Shown: positions 55,449 through 64,000, numbered from the stretch's first letter. The stretch: 64,000 nt of DNA from Actinomyces sp. oral taxon 897 (GCF_002999235.1 NZ_CP027236.1:1240001-1304000); one strand, 5' to 3'. Translations and numbers: made by a program. The notes: a model not told the origin generated them from the letters alone.

Positions 55449-57191
55449 CTACCGCGTGTCCCCCACGATCCGCCAGCCCGCCGAGCCCGTCTTGGCCCGC
55501 CAGAAAGCCTCGTAGCGTCCGCCCGCCCTCACCAGGGACTCGTGGTCGCCGTCCTCGACAATGGCCCCGTCGTCGAGGACGAGGATGCGGTCGGCGCCCG
55601 TGACGGTCTCGAGCCGGTGAGCGATCGCGATCACCGTGCGGCCCGTGGCCAGGGCGGCGAAGGCGTCCGCGAGGGCCGCCTCGGTCTCGGTGTCCACCGC
55701 GGCGGTGGCCTCGTCGAGCAGCACGACGGGCGCGTCCTTGAGCAGGGCGCGGGCAATGGAGACCCGCTGCCTCTCACCGCCGGAGAGCCGTGCGCCGCCC
55801 TCGCCGACCGGCGTGTCCAGCCCGTCCGGAAGACGGTCCACGACCTCCTGGAGGCGGGCGGCACAGATCGCCTGCGCGACCTCCTCGTCACTCGCCTCCG
55901 GGCGGCCCACGCGGACGTTGTCCAGGATGGAGCCCTCGAACAGGTAGACGTCCTGGAAGACCACCGCCACGCGCTCGATCACCTGCTCGGAGCCGAGCTG
56001 GCGGACGTCCACCCCGCCCAGGCGCACGCTGCCGCTGGTGGCGTCCCAGAACCTGGCGACCAGACGCAGGACGGTCGTCTTGCCCGACCCGCTGGGCCCC
56101 ACCAGGGCGGTGAACGTCCCCGGCTCCAGCCGGAACGACACCCGGTGGAGGACGTCCCCCGCCCCGTAGCTGAAGCTGACCTCGTCGAGCTCCACCGACA
56201 GGCCGGTCCTGGCCACGGTGGCGGGGCTGGCCGGCTCGGGCAGCGTCGGCGTGTCCAGGAGGGCGCGGATGCGCTCGAGGCTGTCCCCGACGGTGCGCAT
56301 GGCGGTGGTGTACTCCGAGAGGTCCGCGAGCGGGCCGACGAACCTGACGCAGACGACGAGCAGCCCGACGGTCGCCGGGACCTGGAGGCGGCCGCTCAGG
56401 GAGAGGCCGACCGCGGTGACCAGCAGGAGCACGAGCCAGAGCTGCACGGCGACCGTGCTGATAAGCACGCCGGGGATAGTGCGCCAGAAGATGCGCTCCG
56501 ACGTCCGGTGGTGCCGGTTAAGGGACTCGTCCAGGGGCGGGTAGCTCCCGACGGTGCGCCCGGCCGACCGCAGGACGGGCTGGGCCAGCGCGAAGTCGAC
56601 GACCTGCTCGTTGACCTCGGCGGTGCACCGGTCCAGGACGGCGTCCAGCCGCGCGGTCCGCTTGGGGGCGAGCCACCCGATGAGCGCGGCGACCGGGAGG
56701 AAGGCGGCGCCGGCCGCGGCGACGCGCCAGTCCCACCAGAGCAGGCCGACGACCACGGTCAGGGGGGTGAGGACCGCCGAGACGATCGGCTGCAGGAGGT
56801 GGGCCGTCACCGAGCCCGCGTCCTCGGCGCTCTTGCTGCTGAGCTGGGCCAGCTCCCCGGCGCGGGCGCGGTCGAACCAGCCCAGCGGCAGGACGGAGGC
56901 GTGGTCGCCAATGCGGTGCTGCAGGCTGTGCATGAGCCCCAGGCTGATGCCGTACCCGGTGCGCGCCTGGAGGAAGTACAGCAGCGCGCCCCCGGCCGCG
57001 GCCGCGGCCAGGGCTCCCGCCGCGGGCCACGCCGCGTGCACGTCGCCGCGTACGACGGCGTCCACGACCGGGATGAGCGCCAGGAAGGCGAGCCCCTGGG
57101 CGAGGGCGAAGGCGGTAACCAGCACGAGGAACGGCAGGAGGCGGACGCTCCCGCGGGCGACGTGCACGAGGTTGACGAGTGTGCGGGTCAT
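55449..57191 (-). CDS. ABC exporter-fold transporter half, YbtQ/IrtB-like
   Basis: 580 residues: six-helix type IV membrane domain (about 15-310) and ATPase (about 335-575) with GPSGSGKTT, LSGGERQRVSIARA, VLLDEATAAVD and AHRLETV. ATG 57191 has AAGGAG upstream and overlaps the stop of the previous gene (ATGA). The open frame extends 11 codons further up but without conservation. Last gene of a five-gene operon. Heterodimers of this type import ferric siderophores in YbtPQ and IrtAB systems despite an exporter fold; import here is inferred from the ECF neighbours. Confidence 0.88.
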   Translation of the reverse strand: MTRTLVNLVHVARGSVRLLPFLVLVTAFALAQGLAFLALIPVVDAVVRGDVHAAWPAAGALAAAAAGGALLYFLQARTGYGISLGLMHSLQHRIGDHASVLPLGWFDRARAGELAQLSSKSAEDAGSVTAHLLQPIVSAVLTPLTVVVGLLWWDWRVAAAGAAFLPVAALIGWLAPKRTARLDAVLDRCTAEVNEQVVDFALAQPVLRSAGRTVGSYPPLDESLNRHHRTSERIFWRTIPGVLISTVAVQLWLVLLLVTAVGLSLSGRLQVPATVGLLVVCVRFVGPLADLSEYTTAMRTVGDSLERIRALLDTPTLPEPASPATVARTGLSVELDEVSFSYGAGDVLHRVSFRLEPGTFTALVGPSGSGKTTVLRLVARFWDATSGSVRLGGVDVRQLGSEQVIERVAVVFQDVYLFEGSILDNVRVGRPEASDEEVAQAICAARLQEVVDRLPDGLDTPVGEGGARLSGGERQRVSIARALLKDAPVVLLDEATAAVDTETEAALADAFAALATGRTVIAIAHRLETVTGADRILVLDDGAIVEDGDHESLVRAGGRYEAFWRAKTGSAGWRIVGDTR

Positions 57192-58906
57192 GCTGCGTTC
57201 TCCTTGACGTGACCGGCCTGCCACAGCCTGCGGTAGGCCCCGGCCCGGGCGAGCAGCTCCGCGTGGGTGCCGACCTCGACGACCCTGCCCGCCTCCATGA
57301 CCGCGATCTGGTCCGCGGCGGTGACCGACGTCAGCCGGTGGGCGATGACCAGCACGGTCCTGCCCTCGGCCGCGCGCGCGACCGCCGCCTGGAGACGGAC
57401 CTCGTTCTCGGGGTCGGCGAAGGAGGTGGGCTCGTCGAGCACGAGGACGGGGGCGTCCTCGAGCAGGGCGCGGGCGATGGTGACGCGCTGCGCCTCCCCG
57501 CCGGAGAGCAGCGCATCGACCCCGACGACGGAGTCGTAGCCCCGGGGCAGGGCGGCGATACGGTCGTGGATGCCCGCGGCTGAAGCCGCGGCCACGACCT
57601 CCTCGTCACCGGCACCGGGCCGGGCGAGGCGGATATTGTCGCGCACGCTCATGGGCACCAGGCGGGTGCCCTGGAAGACGAACGCGACGCTCCGGTACAG
57701 GGCCGCGGGCTCCAGGTCGCGCACGTCCTGCCCGCCTACCCGGACCGCGCCGTCCCGCACGTCCCAGAACCTGGGCACGAGGGCCGCCAGGGTCGACTTG
57801 CCTGCCCCCGAGCGGCCCACGAGCGCCGTCACCGTGCCCTGGGGGATCCTCATGGCCACCTGGGACAGGGTGTCCGGCCCGTGCGGGTCGTAGGCGAAGC
57901 TGACGTCGTCGAGGACGACCTCGCCGCCCTCGGCCGCCGCCGGGGCGTCCGGGACGGGCAGCACGGGGGTGGCCAGGAACTCCCCGATCCGGGCGGCGGC
58001 CTCACGCGCGGCCCGCAGCCGCACGTCGTAGGAGTCCATCTGCGTGAGCGGGCCGGCCAGCCCGACCCCGAGCACCAGGCCCGCCACGAACCCGGTGAAG
58101 TCCACCCACCCCAGCTGGAGAAGGAGCAGGCCCAGCAGCCCCATGGTCGCGAGCACGCTCGGGGCCGACACGATCGCCAGCCCCAGCGAGGACGCCCCGA
58201 CCATGGGCACCATCAGCCTGCCGAAGAAGTCCGCGTAGTCGTCCACCGCCCGGCGGTAGTCCGCCGACGCGCGCCCGGCCTGCCCGAACGTCTTGACCAC
58301 CGCGATCCCGTGCGCGAACTCCACCGTCGCGCTGCTGACCCGCGCCTTGGCCTCGTCCCAGTCGCGGAACTGCGTGGCGGCCTTGCCCATCATGGAGCCG
58401 AACACGGTCAGGAAGCCCGCCAGCGGCAGCAGGGCCACCAGGGCGAGCGGCCAGCTGTACAGGAGGAGCACGGCGAGTGCGGCGACCGCGGTGACGACCC
58501 CGACCACCATGTCGCCGCCCGCGTGCGCCACCAGGGTGTGCAGTGCGTGCACGTCGTCGGTGACCAGCTTCTTGACCCGCCCCGAGGAGCGCCGGGAGGC
58601 CTCCCCGATGGGGATGCGCCCCAGGTGGGCGGTCAGCCGGACCCGCAGGTCACGGTTCAGGCGGGCGTCGGCCAGGTGCGTCAGCATGAGCCCGGTGCCG
58701 ATGAGCACCGTCCTGACCGCGATCCCGGCCAGGGCCACCCACAGCCAGCGCCAGGTCTCGCCCGCCGGCGCCCGGTCCACCAGGGCGGTCGAGAGCTGCA
58801 CGCTCGCGACCATCGGGACCAGGCCGGCGACGGCGCCCAGTCCCTGCAGCGTCACGCCGCTGACGACCAGCCCGCGCACGGGGCCGATCAGATCCCAGAA
58901 CCTCAC
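57188..58906 (-). CDS. ABC exporter-fold transporter half, YbtP/IrtA-like
   Basis: 572 residues from GTG 58906, with GAAGGAGG 5 nt upstream. Begins RFWDLIGPVRGLVVSGVTLQ; membrane domain about 10-300, then an ATPase with GRSGAGKST, LSGGEAQRVTIARA, VLVLDEPTSFAD and IAHRLTSV. GTGA overlap with the upstream ECF ATPase and ATGA overlap with its partner make a tightly coupled unit. It lacks the N-terminal siderophore-interacting domain of mycobacterial IrtA, so it is closer to YbtP. Confidence 0.88.
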   Translation of the reverse strand: MRFWDLIGPVRGLVVSGVTLQGLGAVAGLVPMVASVQLSTALVDRAPAGETWRWLWVALAGIAVRTVLIGTGLMLTHLADARLNRDLRVRLTAHLGRIPIGEASRRSSGRVKKLVTDDVHALHTLVAHAGGDMVVGVVTAVAALAVLLLYSWPLALVALLPLAGFLTVFGSMMGKAATQFRDWDEAKARVSSATVEFAHGIAVVKTFGQAGRASADYRRAVDDYADFFGRLMVPMVGASSLGLAIVSAPSVLATMGLLGLLLLQLGWVDFTGFVAGLVLGVGLAGPLTQMDSYDVRLRAAREAAARIGEFLATPVLPVPDAPAAAEGGEVVLDDVSFAYDPHGPDTLSQVAMRIPQGTVTALVGRSGAGKSTLAALVPRFWDVRDGAVRVGGQDVRDLEPAALYRSVAFVFQGTRLVPMSVRDNIRLARPGAGDEEVVAAASAAGIHDRIAALPRGYDSVVGVDALLSGGEAQRVTIARALLEDAPVLVLDEPTSFADPENEVRLQAAVARAAEGRTVLVIAHRLTSVTAADQIAVMEAGRVVEVGTHAELLARAGAYRRLWQAGHVKENAA

Positions 58907-60465
58907 GGTACCTCCTTCGTCTGCGTCAGCAGCCGGCTGCTGCCACGCGCGGTGTCCACGGCCTCGGCGCCCTTGGCCGGGCCCGGTCCGTCTGTCGCCT
59001 CTCCCCCGCTCCTGCCGAAGAACTCCCTGAGCCGGGCGGACGGGTCCTGCCCCGTGGGCGGCTGGAGCTGCCCGCCGCGCAGCTCCTCGACCCGCGTGCA
59101 GACGAGGGCGAGGAACTCGACGTCGTGGCTGACGACCAGGACGGCCGTGCCCGCCTCGGCGGCGGTAAGGACCAGGTCGCTCATGGCGACCATGGACTCG
59201 CGGTCGAGCCCGCTGGTGGGCTCGTCGAGCACGAGGACGCCCCGGGCGCTGCACAGGCCGCTGGCGAGTGCCGCCCGCTGCTTCTGCCCGCCGGAGAGCG
59301 AGAGCGGGTGGCGGTCGCGCAGCTCCAGCAGGCCGAGGCGCTCCAGGACCCTGTCAATGTCCGGCTGTGAGGGGTGCCGCAGTCCTATGGCGCACTCCTC
59401 GGCGAGGGTCTCCCCGAAGAGCTGGGCGTTCACGTCCTGCATGACGAGGAAGACCCTGCCCCTGAGGTCCCGTTGCCGGACGGGTCTGCCCTGGAGGGCG
59501 AACGCCCCGGCACCCGCCTTCTGCAGCCCGCACAGGGCGCGCAGGAGCGTGGTCTTCCCCGCGCCGTTGTCCCCGATGAGCCCGACGACCTCGCCGGGGG
59601 CGAGCCGCAGGGAGACGTTACTGAGCACGGTGCGGTCGCGGAAGGACACCGTCAGGCCCGTCACCTCGACAGCGGGCGGCTGGCCGCTAAGGGCGGCGGG
59701 ACGCGCCTCGCACCGGGTCGCCTCCGCCAGGTCGAGGGCCCTCAGCCCCATTGCGTGCCGCTGCTGCGGGGACAGCGCCCTGAACTCGTCCGCGCAGTAG
59801 ATGCCAGCCACCGCCCCGGCGTCGAGCACGACGTAGCGGTCCGCCAGGTCGGAGAGGTAGCTGAGGCGGTGCTCGCAGACCAGCAGGGCCTTGCCCTGCG
59901 ACCTCAGCTTGCGGAGCAGTCCCGCCAGATGGACGGTCGCCTGGTGGTCGAGGTTCGCCGAGGGCTCGTCCAGCACGAATGCCTCCGGTCCCAGGGCGTA
60001 GGCCCCGGCGATCGCCACCTGCTGCTTCTGCCCGCCGGACATCTTAAAGATGCTCCTACCCGCGAGCGCCCGGATACCCACCTCGTCAATGGTCTCCTCC
60101 ACCCGGTCCCGCAGCGCGGGGTTGGGGACCCCGGCGTTCTCGAGCCCGAACGCGATCTCGCTGTCGGTGTCGAGGTTGAAGAACTGCGACTTGGGGTTCT
60201 GGAAGACCGATCCCACGAGGCGGGCGATCTCGTACCCCTCCATGGAGGAGGCGTCGCGGCCGCAGATCGTGACGCTGCCGCTCAGCTCGTCCGCCTCGTG
60301 CCTGGGCAGGAGGCCGTTGACGAGGCTGGTCAGCGTGCTCTTCCCGCAGCCGCTGCGGCCGGTGAGGACCACGAGCTCCCCGGCCCCGACCCTAAAGGAG
60401 ACGTCCTCAAGAGCCCGGGCGGGTGCGGCGGCGTAGCGGAACGAGACGTGCGAGAACTCGATCAT
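58903..60465 (-). CDS. Fused ECF transporter ATPase (EcfA1-EcfA2)
   Basis: 520 residues with two ATP-binding domains. Domain 1 (about 1-225) has GRSGCGKST, NPKSQFFNLDTDSE, MSGGQKQQVAIA and VLDEPSANLD. Domain 2 (about 265-485) has GDNGAGKTT, DVNAQLFGETLAEE, LSGGQKQRAALA and VLDEPTSGLD. The Q-loop PKSQFF and VNAQLF forms are typical of energy-coupling factor ATPases. ATG 60465 overlaps the ecfT stop (ATGA). Confidence 0.93.
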   Translation of the reverse strand: MIEFSHVSFRYAAAPARALEDVSFRVGAGELVVLTGRSGCGKSTLTSLVNGLLPRHEADELSGSVTICGRDASSMEGYEIARLVGSVFQNPKSQFFNLDTDSEIAFGLENAGVPNPALRDRVEETIDEVGIRALAGRSIFKMSGGQKQQVAIAGAYALGPEAFVLDEPSANLDHQATVHLAGLLRKLRSQGKALLVCEHRLSYLSDLADRYVVLDAGAVAGIYCADEFRALSPQQRHAMGLRALDLAEATRCEARPAALSGQPPAVEVTGLTVSFRDRTVLSNVSLRLAPGEVVGLIGDNGAGKTTLLRALCGLQKAGAGAFALQGRPVRQRDLRGRVFLVMQDVNAQLFGETLAEECAIGLRHPSQPDIDRVLERLGLLELRDRHPLSLSGGQKQRAALASGLCSARGVLVLDEPTSGLDRESMVAMSDLVLTAAEAGTAVLVVSHDVEFLALVCTRVEELRGGQLQPPTGQDPSARLREFFGRSGGEATDGPGPAKGAEAVDTARGSSRLLTQTKEVP

Positions 60466-61172
60466 CTGACCATCCCCCCTGCGCACAGGCCGACGAAGGC
60501 GAGGATGACGACGACGTCGGCCGCGCCGAGTGCGAGGTCCACCAGGCAGGTCCTGGGAGCGGGGTTGTCAATGCCTCGCACCAGCGCGGCGTCGGCGATC
60601 TCGTCGGCGATCACCGTGGCGCTGACCAGCATGGGGACGTAGAGCCTCGTGGTGACCTCGAGGGGATGACGCAGGAGGGACAGCGGCGTGGGGCTCAGGC
60701 CGCGGACCGCCATGGCATCGCGCAGGTTACGCGCCTGCTCGCGCATGGCCGGGAAGTAGCGGAAGACGACGGCGAAGGGCGTGACCAGGACGCGCGGCAC
60801 GTGCCAGCGCGTCAGGGCGGCGACGAACTCGTTGACACGGGTGGTCTGGACAATGACCGCCCCGGTGACGCCGGCGGGGAACACCTTGCCAATGATCTGG
60901 AAGAACGTGACCACGAACAGCTGGGCCGCGGGCGGAAGGTACCTCTCCCCGAGCACCTGCGCGCCCGCGACGAGGGCGTAGGCGGCCGCGGCCACCAGTG
61001 CCGTCCTCAGCCTTCCGCAGGCCGCCGCGAGGAGGACGGCCGCGGCCACCAGGACGTGGGCGTAGCCGGGACGCACGGCGATCGTCAGCGCGAGGTTGAC
61101 GAGCACGAGGACGACCAGCTTGGTGCGCGGGTCGAGGCGCAGGCCCCACCGCCCCTGACGGTCCTTACCCAC
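60462..61172 (-). CDS. ECF transporter transmembrane subunit EcfT
   Basis: 236 residues, about six helices. LDPRTKLVVLV starts the family; the coupling-helix motifs with Ala/Val-Arg-Gly are AMAVRGLSP and ALVRGIDNP, which contact the two ATPase sites. GTG 61172 lies 11 nt after the S-component stop. Confidence 0.93.
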   Translation of the reverse strand: MGKDRQGRWGLRLDPRTKLVVLVLVNLALTIAVRPGYAHVLVAAAVLLAAACGRLRTALVAAAAYALVAGAQVLGERYLPPAAQLFVVTFFQIIGKVFPAGVTGAVIVQTTRVNEFVAALTRWHVPRVLVTPFAVVFRYFPAMREQARNLRDAMAVRGLSPTPLSLLRHPLEVTTRLYVPMLVSATVIADEIADAALVRGIDNPAPRTCLVDLALGAADVVVILAFVGLCAGGMVR

Positions 61173-61183
61173 TGAAGCCGGTC

Positions 61184-61843
61184 TCAGGCGACGATACCGG
61201 CGCGGGTGAGGTGGCGGGCGAGCATCCGCCGCCCCAGCAGCGTGCCGAGCCAGGCGGCGAGGAGGGTGCCCACGGTGATCGCCACCAGGAGCCAGTAGCT
61301 CGCCGCGGCGAACATTGAGTCCATGTAGGCGGCGTCGGTGCCCTTCCCGACGAGGTAGGCGCGGTAGGACTCCTGGTTGACCCAGACCATGACGTAGCTC
61401 GCGAGCGGGGCGAGGGCGAACACCATGTAGCTGACCGTGTTCAGCCCCGGGCTCCTAAAGCGCCTGAGCGCGGCGACCTCCCCGGCGACGACGCCCAGCG
61501 CCAGTGCCGCCACCGCCCACAGCCAGAACATGCCCGTGACGAACAGCACCAGGCCGACTACCGCGCCGAGGACCGCGACCGCCCCGCGCCTGGGGACCTT
61601 GGCCACCAGCAGGAGGTACACGGGGGCGCAGAAGAACGCCGCCGAGACCGGCAGCGCGTAGGTCAGCACCGGGCTGAACGCGAAGGGCGTGCCCGCGACG
61701 AGCATGACCACGACGTACAGCACGCTGTAGACGCCGAGGGTGATCAGGTCCCTGCTGCCCAGCCTCATCGACGCAGGCCTGCGCTGCGGCGAACCGTCGC
61801 GCGCCCCCTGGTGGGCACCCTCGTCTTGCGTCCGTGCACTCAC
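61184..61843 (-). CDS. ECF transporter substrate-binding (S) component, MptD/Trep_Strep type
   Basis: 219 residues with about six helices after a 28-residue hydrophilic start. LGVYSVLYVVVMLVAGTPF, FFCAPVYLLLVAKVPRRGA and YMVWVNQESYRAYLVG-like segments match the MptD-type S components. GTG 61843 has GGAAGGAG 7 nt upstream. First gene of the operon ecfS-ecfT-ecfAA-ABC-ABC. The substrate cannot be read; the company of YbtPQ-like genes points to a metal chelate. Confidence 0.85.
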   Translation of the reverse strand: MSARTQDEGAHQGARDGSPQRRPASMRLGSRDLITLGVYSVLYVVVMLVAGTPFAFSPVLTYALPVSAAFFCAPVYLLLVAKVPRRGAVAVLGAVVGLVLFVTGMFWLWAVAALALGVVAGEVAALRRFRSPGLNTVSYMVFALAPLASYVMVWVNQESYRAYLVGKGTDAAYMDSMFAAASYWLLVAITVGTLLAAWLGTLLGRRMLARHLTRAGIVA

Positions 61844-61890
61844 GTCACAGCTCCTTCCGGGATCTACGGCAGAAACACCCGCACCACATA

Positions 61891-61905
61891 GTTACAATGT
61901 GTAAC
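61891..61905. promoter_or_regulatory. Palindromic operator of the ECF/ABC operon
   Basis: GTTACA-ATG-TGTAAC, a perfect 6-bp inverted repeat 48 bp before the operon start codon. A possible promoter, TTGTCG, 18 bp, TACCAT (minus strand), ends just upstream of it, so a bound repressor would block initiation. A longer inverted pair, TAACAAATG (61902-61910) and CATTTGTTA (61945-61953), flanks the promoter. Confidence 0.6.
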
Positions 61906-62088
61906 AAATGGTAGTCCGCACGTTCCCGTACCGACAAGACCCCGCATTTGTTAGACAGGTCATAGCATGGGCGCCCAGGCCCGCGCGCGCCGTGACGGCC
62001 GAGCGAGCCGCCCGCGACACAGGGCCCGCGCCCAGGCCCGGCGCCGGCCGGGGCTGCGCGCCGCGGGGCGTCTGCGGCACAATCGGCC

Positions 62089-63327
62089 GTGACAGCAGCC
62101 CGTACCGACCCTGCGGAGGCGTTCGTGGAACACGCCGCGCCCTTGGCGCCCTCGGTCATTGCCGACGACCGCCTGCGCCCTCTCAGCCGGGCCGAGCTGG
62201 AGCGCTACCGTCGCAACGCCCTGGTACCCCAGGTGGGGGTGACCGGCCAGCAGCGCGTCCGCGCCGCCCGCGTCCTGCTCGTAGGCGCCGGGGGCCTGGG
62301 CTCCCCGGCGGCCCTGTACCTGGCGGCCGCGGGCACGGGCACCCTGGGGGTCGTGGACGACGACGTCGTGGACGTGTCCAACCTGCAGCGCCAGGTCGTC
62401 CACACCACCGCCGCGGTGGGCGCCCCCAAGGCGGACTCCGCGGCCGCGGCGGTCCGGGCCCTCAACCCGGACGTGGAGGTCGTTATCCACCGCGAGCGCC
62501 TCACGGCCGCCAACGCCCTGGGGCTGCTGGAGGGCTGGGACGTGGTCGTCGACGGCTCGGACAACTTCCCCACCCGCTACCTGGTCAACGACGCCTGCGT
62601 CATGCTGGGGCTGCCGCTGGTCCACGGGGCGGTGCTGGGCGTCAACGGGCAGGTCGGGGTGTTCGACGCCGCCCGCGGCCCCTGCTACCGCTGCCTGCAC
62701 CCGGCTCCCCCGCCGCCCGGCTCGGTGCCCTCCTGCGCCCAGGCCGGGGTGCTGGGGGTGCTGCCGGGGGTCGTCGGCTCCATGCAGGCGGCCGAGGCCC
62801 TCAAGCTCGTTATCGGCGGCGCACGGCCGCTCATCGGCCGCCTGGTGATGCTCGACGTCTGGGGCGGGAGCGTGCGTGAGCTCACCGTCTCGCGCAACCC
62901 GGCCTGCCCGGTGTGCGGGGAGCACCCGAGCATCACGACCCTGGCCGACGCCCCGGGGGCCGGCTCCTGCGCCACCGCCCCGGGCCGGCGGGCGGGCTCT
63001 ACGGGCGCCACGTCGGCACCGGGTACCGGGGTGGCGTTAGTGACGCCCGCGCGCTTAAAGGAGCTGCTAGAGGCCCCTGAGCCCCCGGCGCTGCTGGACG
63101 TGCGCGAGGAGGTGGAGGTGGCCCTGGACCCGTTCCCCGGCGCGCGGAACATCCCCCTGGGGCAGGTGGTGGACCGCGCGGGCGAGCTGGACGCGGGCCG
63201 GACCACGGTGGTCGTGTGCGCCTCCGGTCTCCGCTCGGCCCAGGCCGTCCAGGCCCTGCGGGAGGCGGGGTACCCCGGGGAGCTCCTCAGCCTGGCAGGC
63301 GGGGCCCGCGCCTACCAGCCCGCCTGA
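62089..63327 (+). CDS. moeB: MoeB-type adenylyltransferase fused to rhodanese domain
   Basis: Activates the MoaD C-terminus by adenylylation and passes sulfur to it. 412 residues. The E1-like domain (about 30-285) has RYRRNALVPQVG, GAGGLGSPAALYLAAAG, DDDVVDVSNLQRQ, DGSDNFPTRYLVND, and zinc cysteines in PCYRC and CPVCGEH. The rhodanese domain (about 320-412) carries active-site Cys in VVVCASGLRS. The MOCS3/MoeBR layout makes a separate sulfurtransferase unnecessary. GTG 62089 follows CACAAT by 5 nt, so the transcript may be leaderless. Confidence 0.95.
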   Translation: MTAARTDPAEAFVEHAAPLAPSVIADDRLRPLSRAELERYRRNALVPQVGVTGQQRVRAARVLLVGAGGLGSPAALYLAAAGTGTLGVVDDDVVDVSNLQRQVVHTTAAVGAPKADSAAAAVRALNPDVEVVIHRERLTAANALGLLEGWDVVVDGSDNFPTRYLVNDACVMLGLPLVHGAVLGVNGQVGVFDAARGPCYRCLHPAPPPPGSVPSCAQAGVLGVLPGVVGSMQAAEALKLVIGGARPLIGRLVMLDVWGGSVRELTVSRNPACPVCGEHPSITTLADAPGAGSCATAPGRRAGSTGATSAPGTGVALVTPARLKELLEAPEPPALLDVREEVEVALDPFPGARNIPLGQVVDRAGELDAGRTTVVVCASGLRSAQAVQALREAGYPGELLSLAGGARAYQPA

Positions 63328-63653
63328 GCGCGCCTGGCCTGGGGCAGGGCGACGTCGAGGGCGGCGGGTACCTGAGCCCGCCCGGGACAGCCTGCCCGCC
63401 CGGGACCGCCCGGGCGCGCCTACCTCTGAGCCCGCCCGGGACTGCGGGAACCGTGAAACCTGCCTCTACCTGGTCTTATACCTGACCGCACGGTGTGAGC
63501 TACTACCTATAACGGGCCCCGCGTTCATAGTACGTACCTATGGCGTCCTGTACGAGCAGCTGCTAGCCTGCCCGTGTCCAGGTCGTTATTCACGGCTCCT
63601 ACCGGATTATCCCCTGGCTCCCCAGTACACCTGTTGAACACCGAGGAATGCCC
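63328..63653. other. Intergenic region before a secreted-protein gene
   Basis: No gene seen. The first 120 bp carry GC-rich repeats of GAGCCCGCCCGGGAC. Further on are TATAAC (63508-63513) and an inverted repeat CATAG-TACGTAC-CTATG (63526-63542), which may be promoter or operator elements of the downstream gene. Confidence 0.4.
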
Positions 63654-64000
63654 ATGTCACTCCCCGCCCACGGCGCCCGCTGGCGCGCACAGGCCCTGAC
63701 GTCCCTGGTCCTGGGACTGCTCCTGGCCCTGGTCAGCGCCACCACCGCCCAGGCCCTCACCCTCCCGGCCTCCCCGCCGCCCGGCGGCCACGCCGAGATC
63801 ACCTCCTCCGGCCCCCTGACCAGTATCGCGATCGGCAGGACCCTCAACGCGAGCGTCTACCACACCGGCGACTCCAGCAGCCAGTGGTACGGCGACTACG
63901 CCAGCGGCACCTACGTGTTCGCCGACGGCAGGCTCTACAGGCCCACCGACACGCCGGCGTCGGGCTACTACGACTCGACCACGACGGCCTACACCCCGGT
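63654..64000 (+). CDS. Secreted protein of unknown function (5' part)
   Basis: First 115 codons; continues beyond the window. ATG 63654 has GAGGA 7 nt upstream; ATG 63648 in the same frame is too close to it. A signal peptide (RWRAQALTSLVLGLLLALVSATTAQA) ends near residue 33. The mature start is Ser/Thr/Tyr/Gly-rich with SGPLTSIAIGRTLNASVYH and YGDYASGTYVFADG, suggesting a beta-rich surface or exported domain. Not recognised. Confidence 0.75.
   Translation, partial: MSLPAHGARWRAQALTSLVLGLLLALVSATTAQALTLPASPPPGGHAEITSSGPLTSIAIGRTLNASVYHTGDSSSQWYGDYASGTYVFADGRLYRPTDTPASGYYDSTTTAYTP

Overview
This is a gene-dense, very GC-rich actinobacterial chromosome segment. The ftsE-ftsX-M23 peptidase-smpB-ssrA order, an actinobacterial tmRNA tag (ADNTRTDFALAA), membrane Ser/Thr kinases and many genes starting 6-7 nt after a TANNNT -10 box fit an Actinomycetaceae member. 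An Actinomyces-like facultative anaerobe is my inference; no species marker was checked.

Layout. 1-10.6 kb is housekeeping: the ogt 3' end, a sirtuin, tmRNA (ssrA), smpB, an M23 peptidase with ftsX and ftsE, an unrecognised leaderless gene, two YfjP-like GTPases, tRNA-His and orn. 10.8-18.2 kb is a signalling module: two PknB-type kinases with different outer domains (PASTA plus NPCBM-like; beta-propeller) facing an FHA-FHA-ABC-2 transporter. 18.4-24.9 kb holds tRNA-Arg(TCT) and branched-chain amino acid genes on the minus strand (ilvB-ilvN-ilvC, leuB, ilvE), with a related palindromic motif before ilvB and ilvE and a half-site before leuB. 25-32 kb holds an AspT-type transporter, a ThrE exporter, carbamate kinase, exonuclease III, a SufR-like regulator and acylphosphatase.

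32.4-54.8 kb and 62.1-63.3 kb form a nitrogen-oxide and molybdenum region. It has copper nitrite reductase (nirK) with a polytopic membrane partner and a DUF2249 protein, molybdenum cofactor genes (moaA, moaD, moaE, moeA, moaC, mobA, mog), nitrate/nitrite transport (narK), nitrate reductase (narGHJI), a molybdate ABC system (modA and a modB-modC fusion) and, further on, a MoeB-rhodanese fusion. Together these predict nitrate to nitrite to NO, with local supply of molybdate and cofactor.

Between modBC and moeB lies a 7 kb block: a leaderless TetR gene convergent with a five-gene operon (ECF S, T and fused AA subunits plus a YbtPQ/IrtAB-like ABC pair), probably for a ferric siderophore or other metal chelate. 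A palindrome sits at its promoter. The window ends inside a secreted-protein gene. Intergenic regions repeatedly carry short direct duplications with spacings of about 58-64 bp, and one carries two adjacent 96-bp inverted-repeat units.
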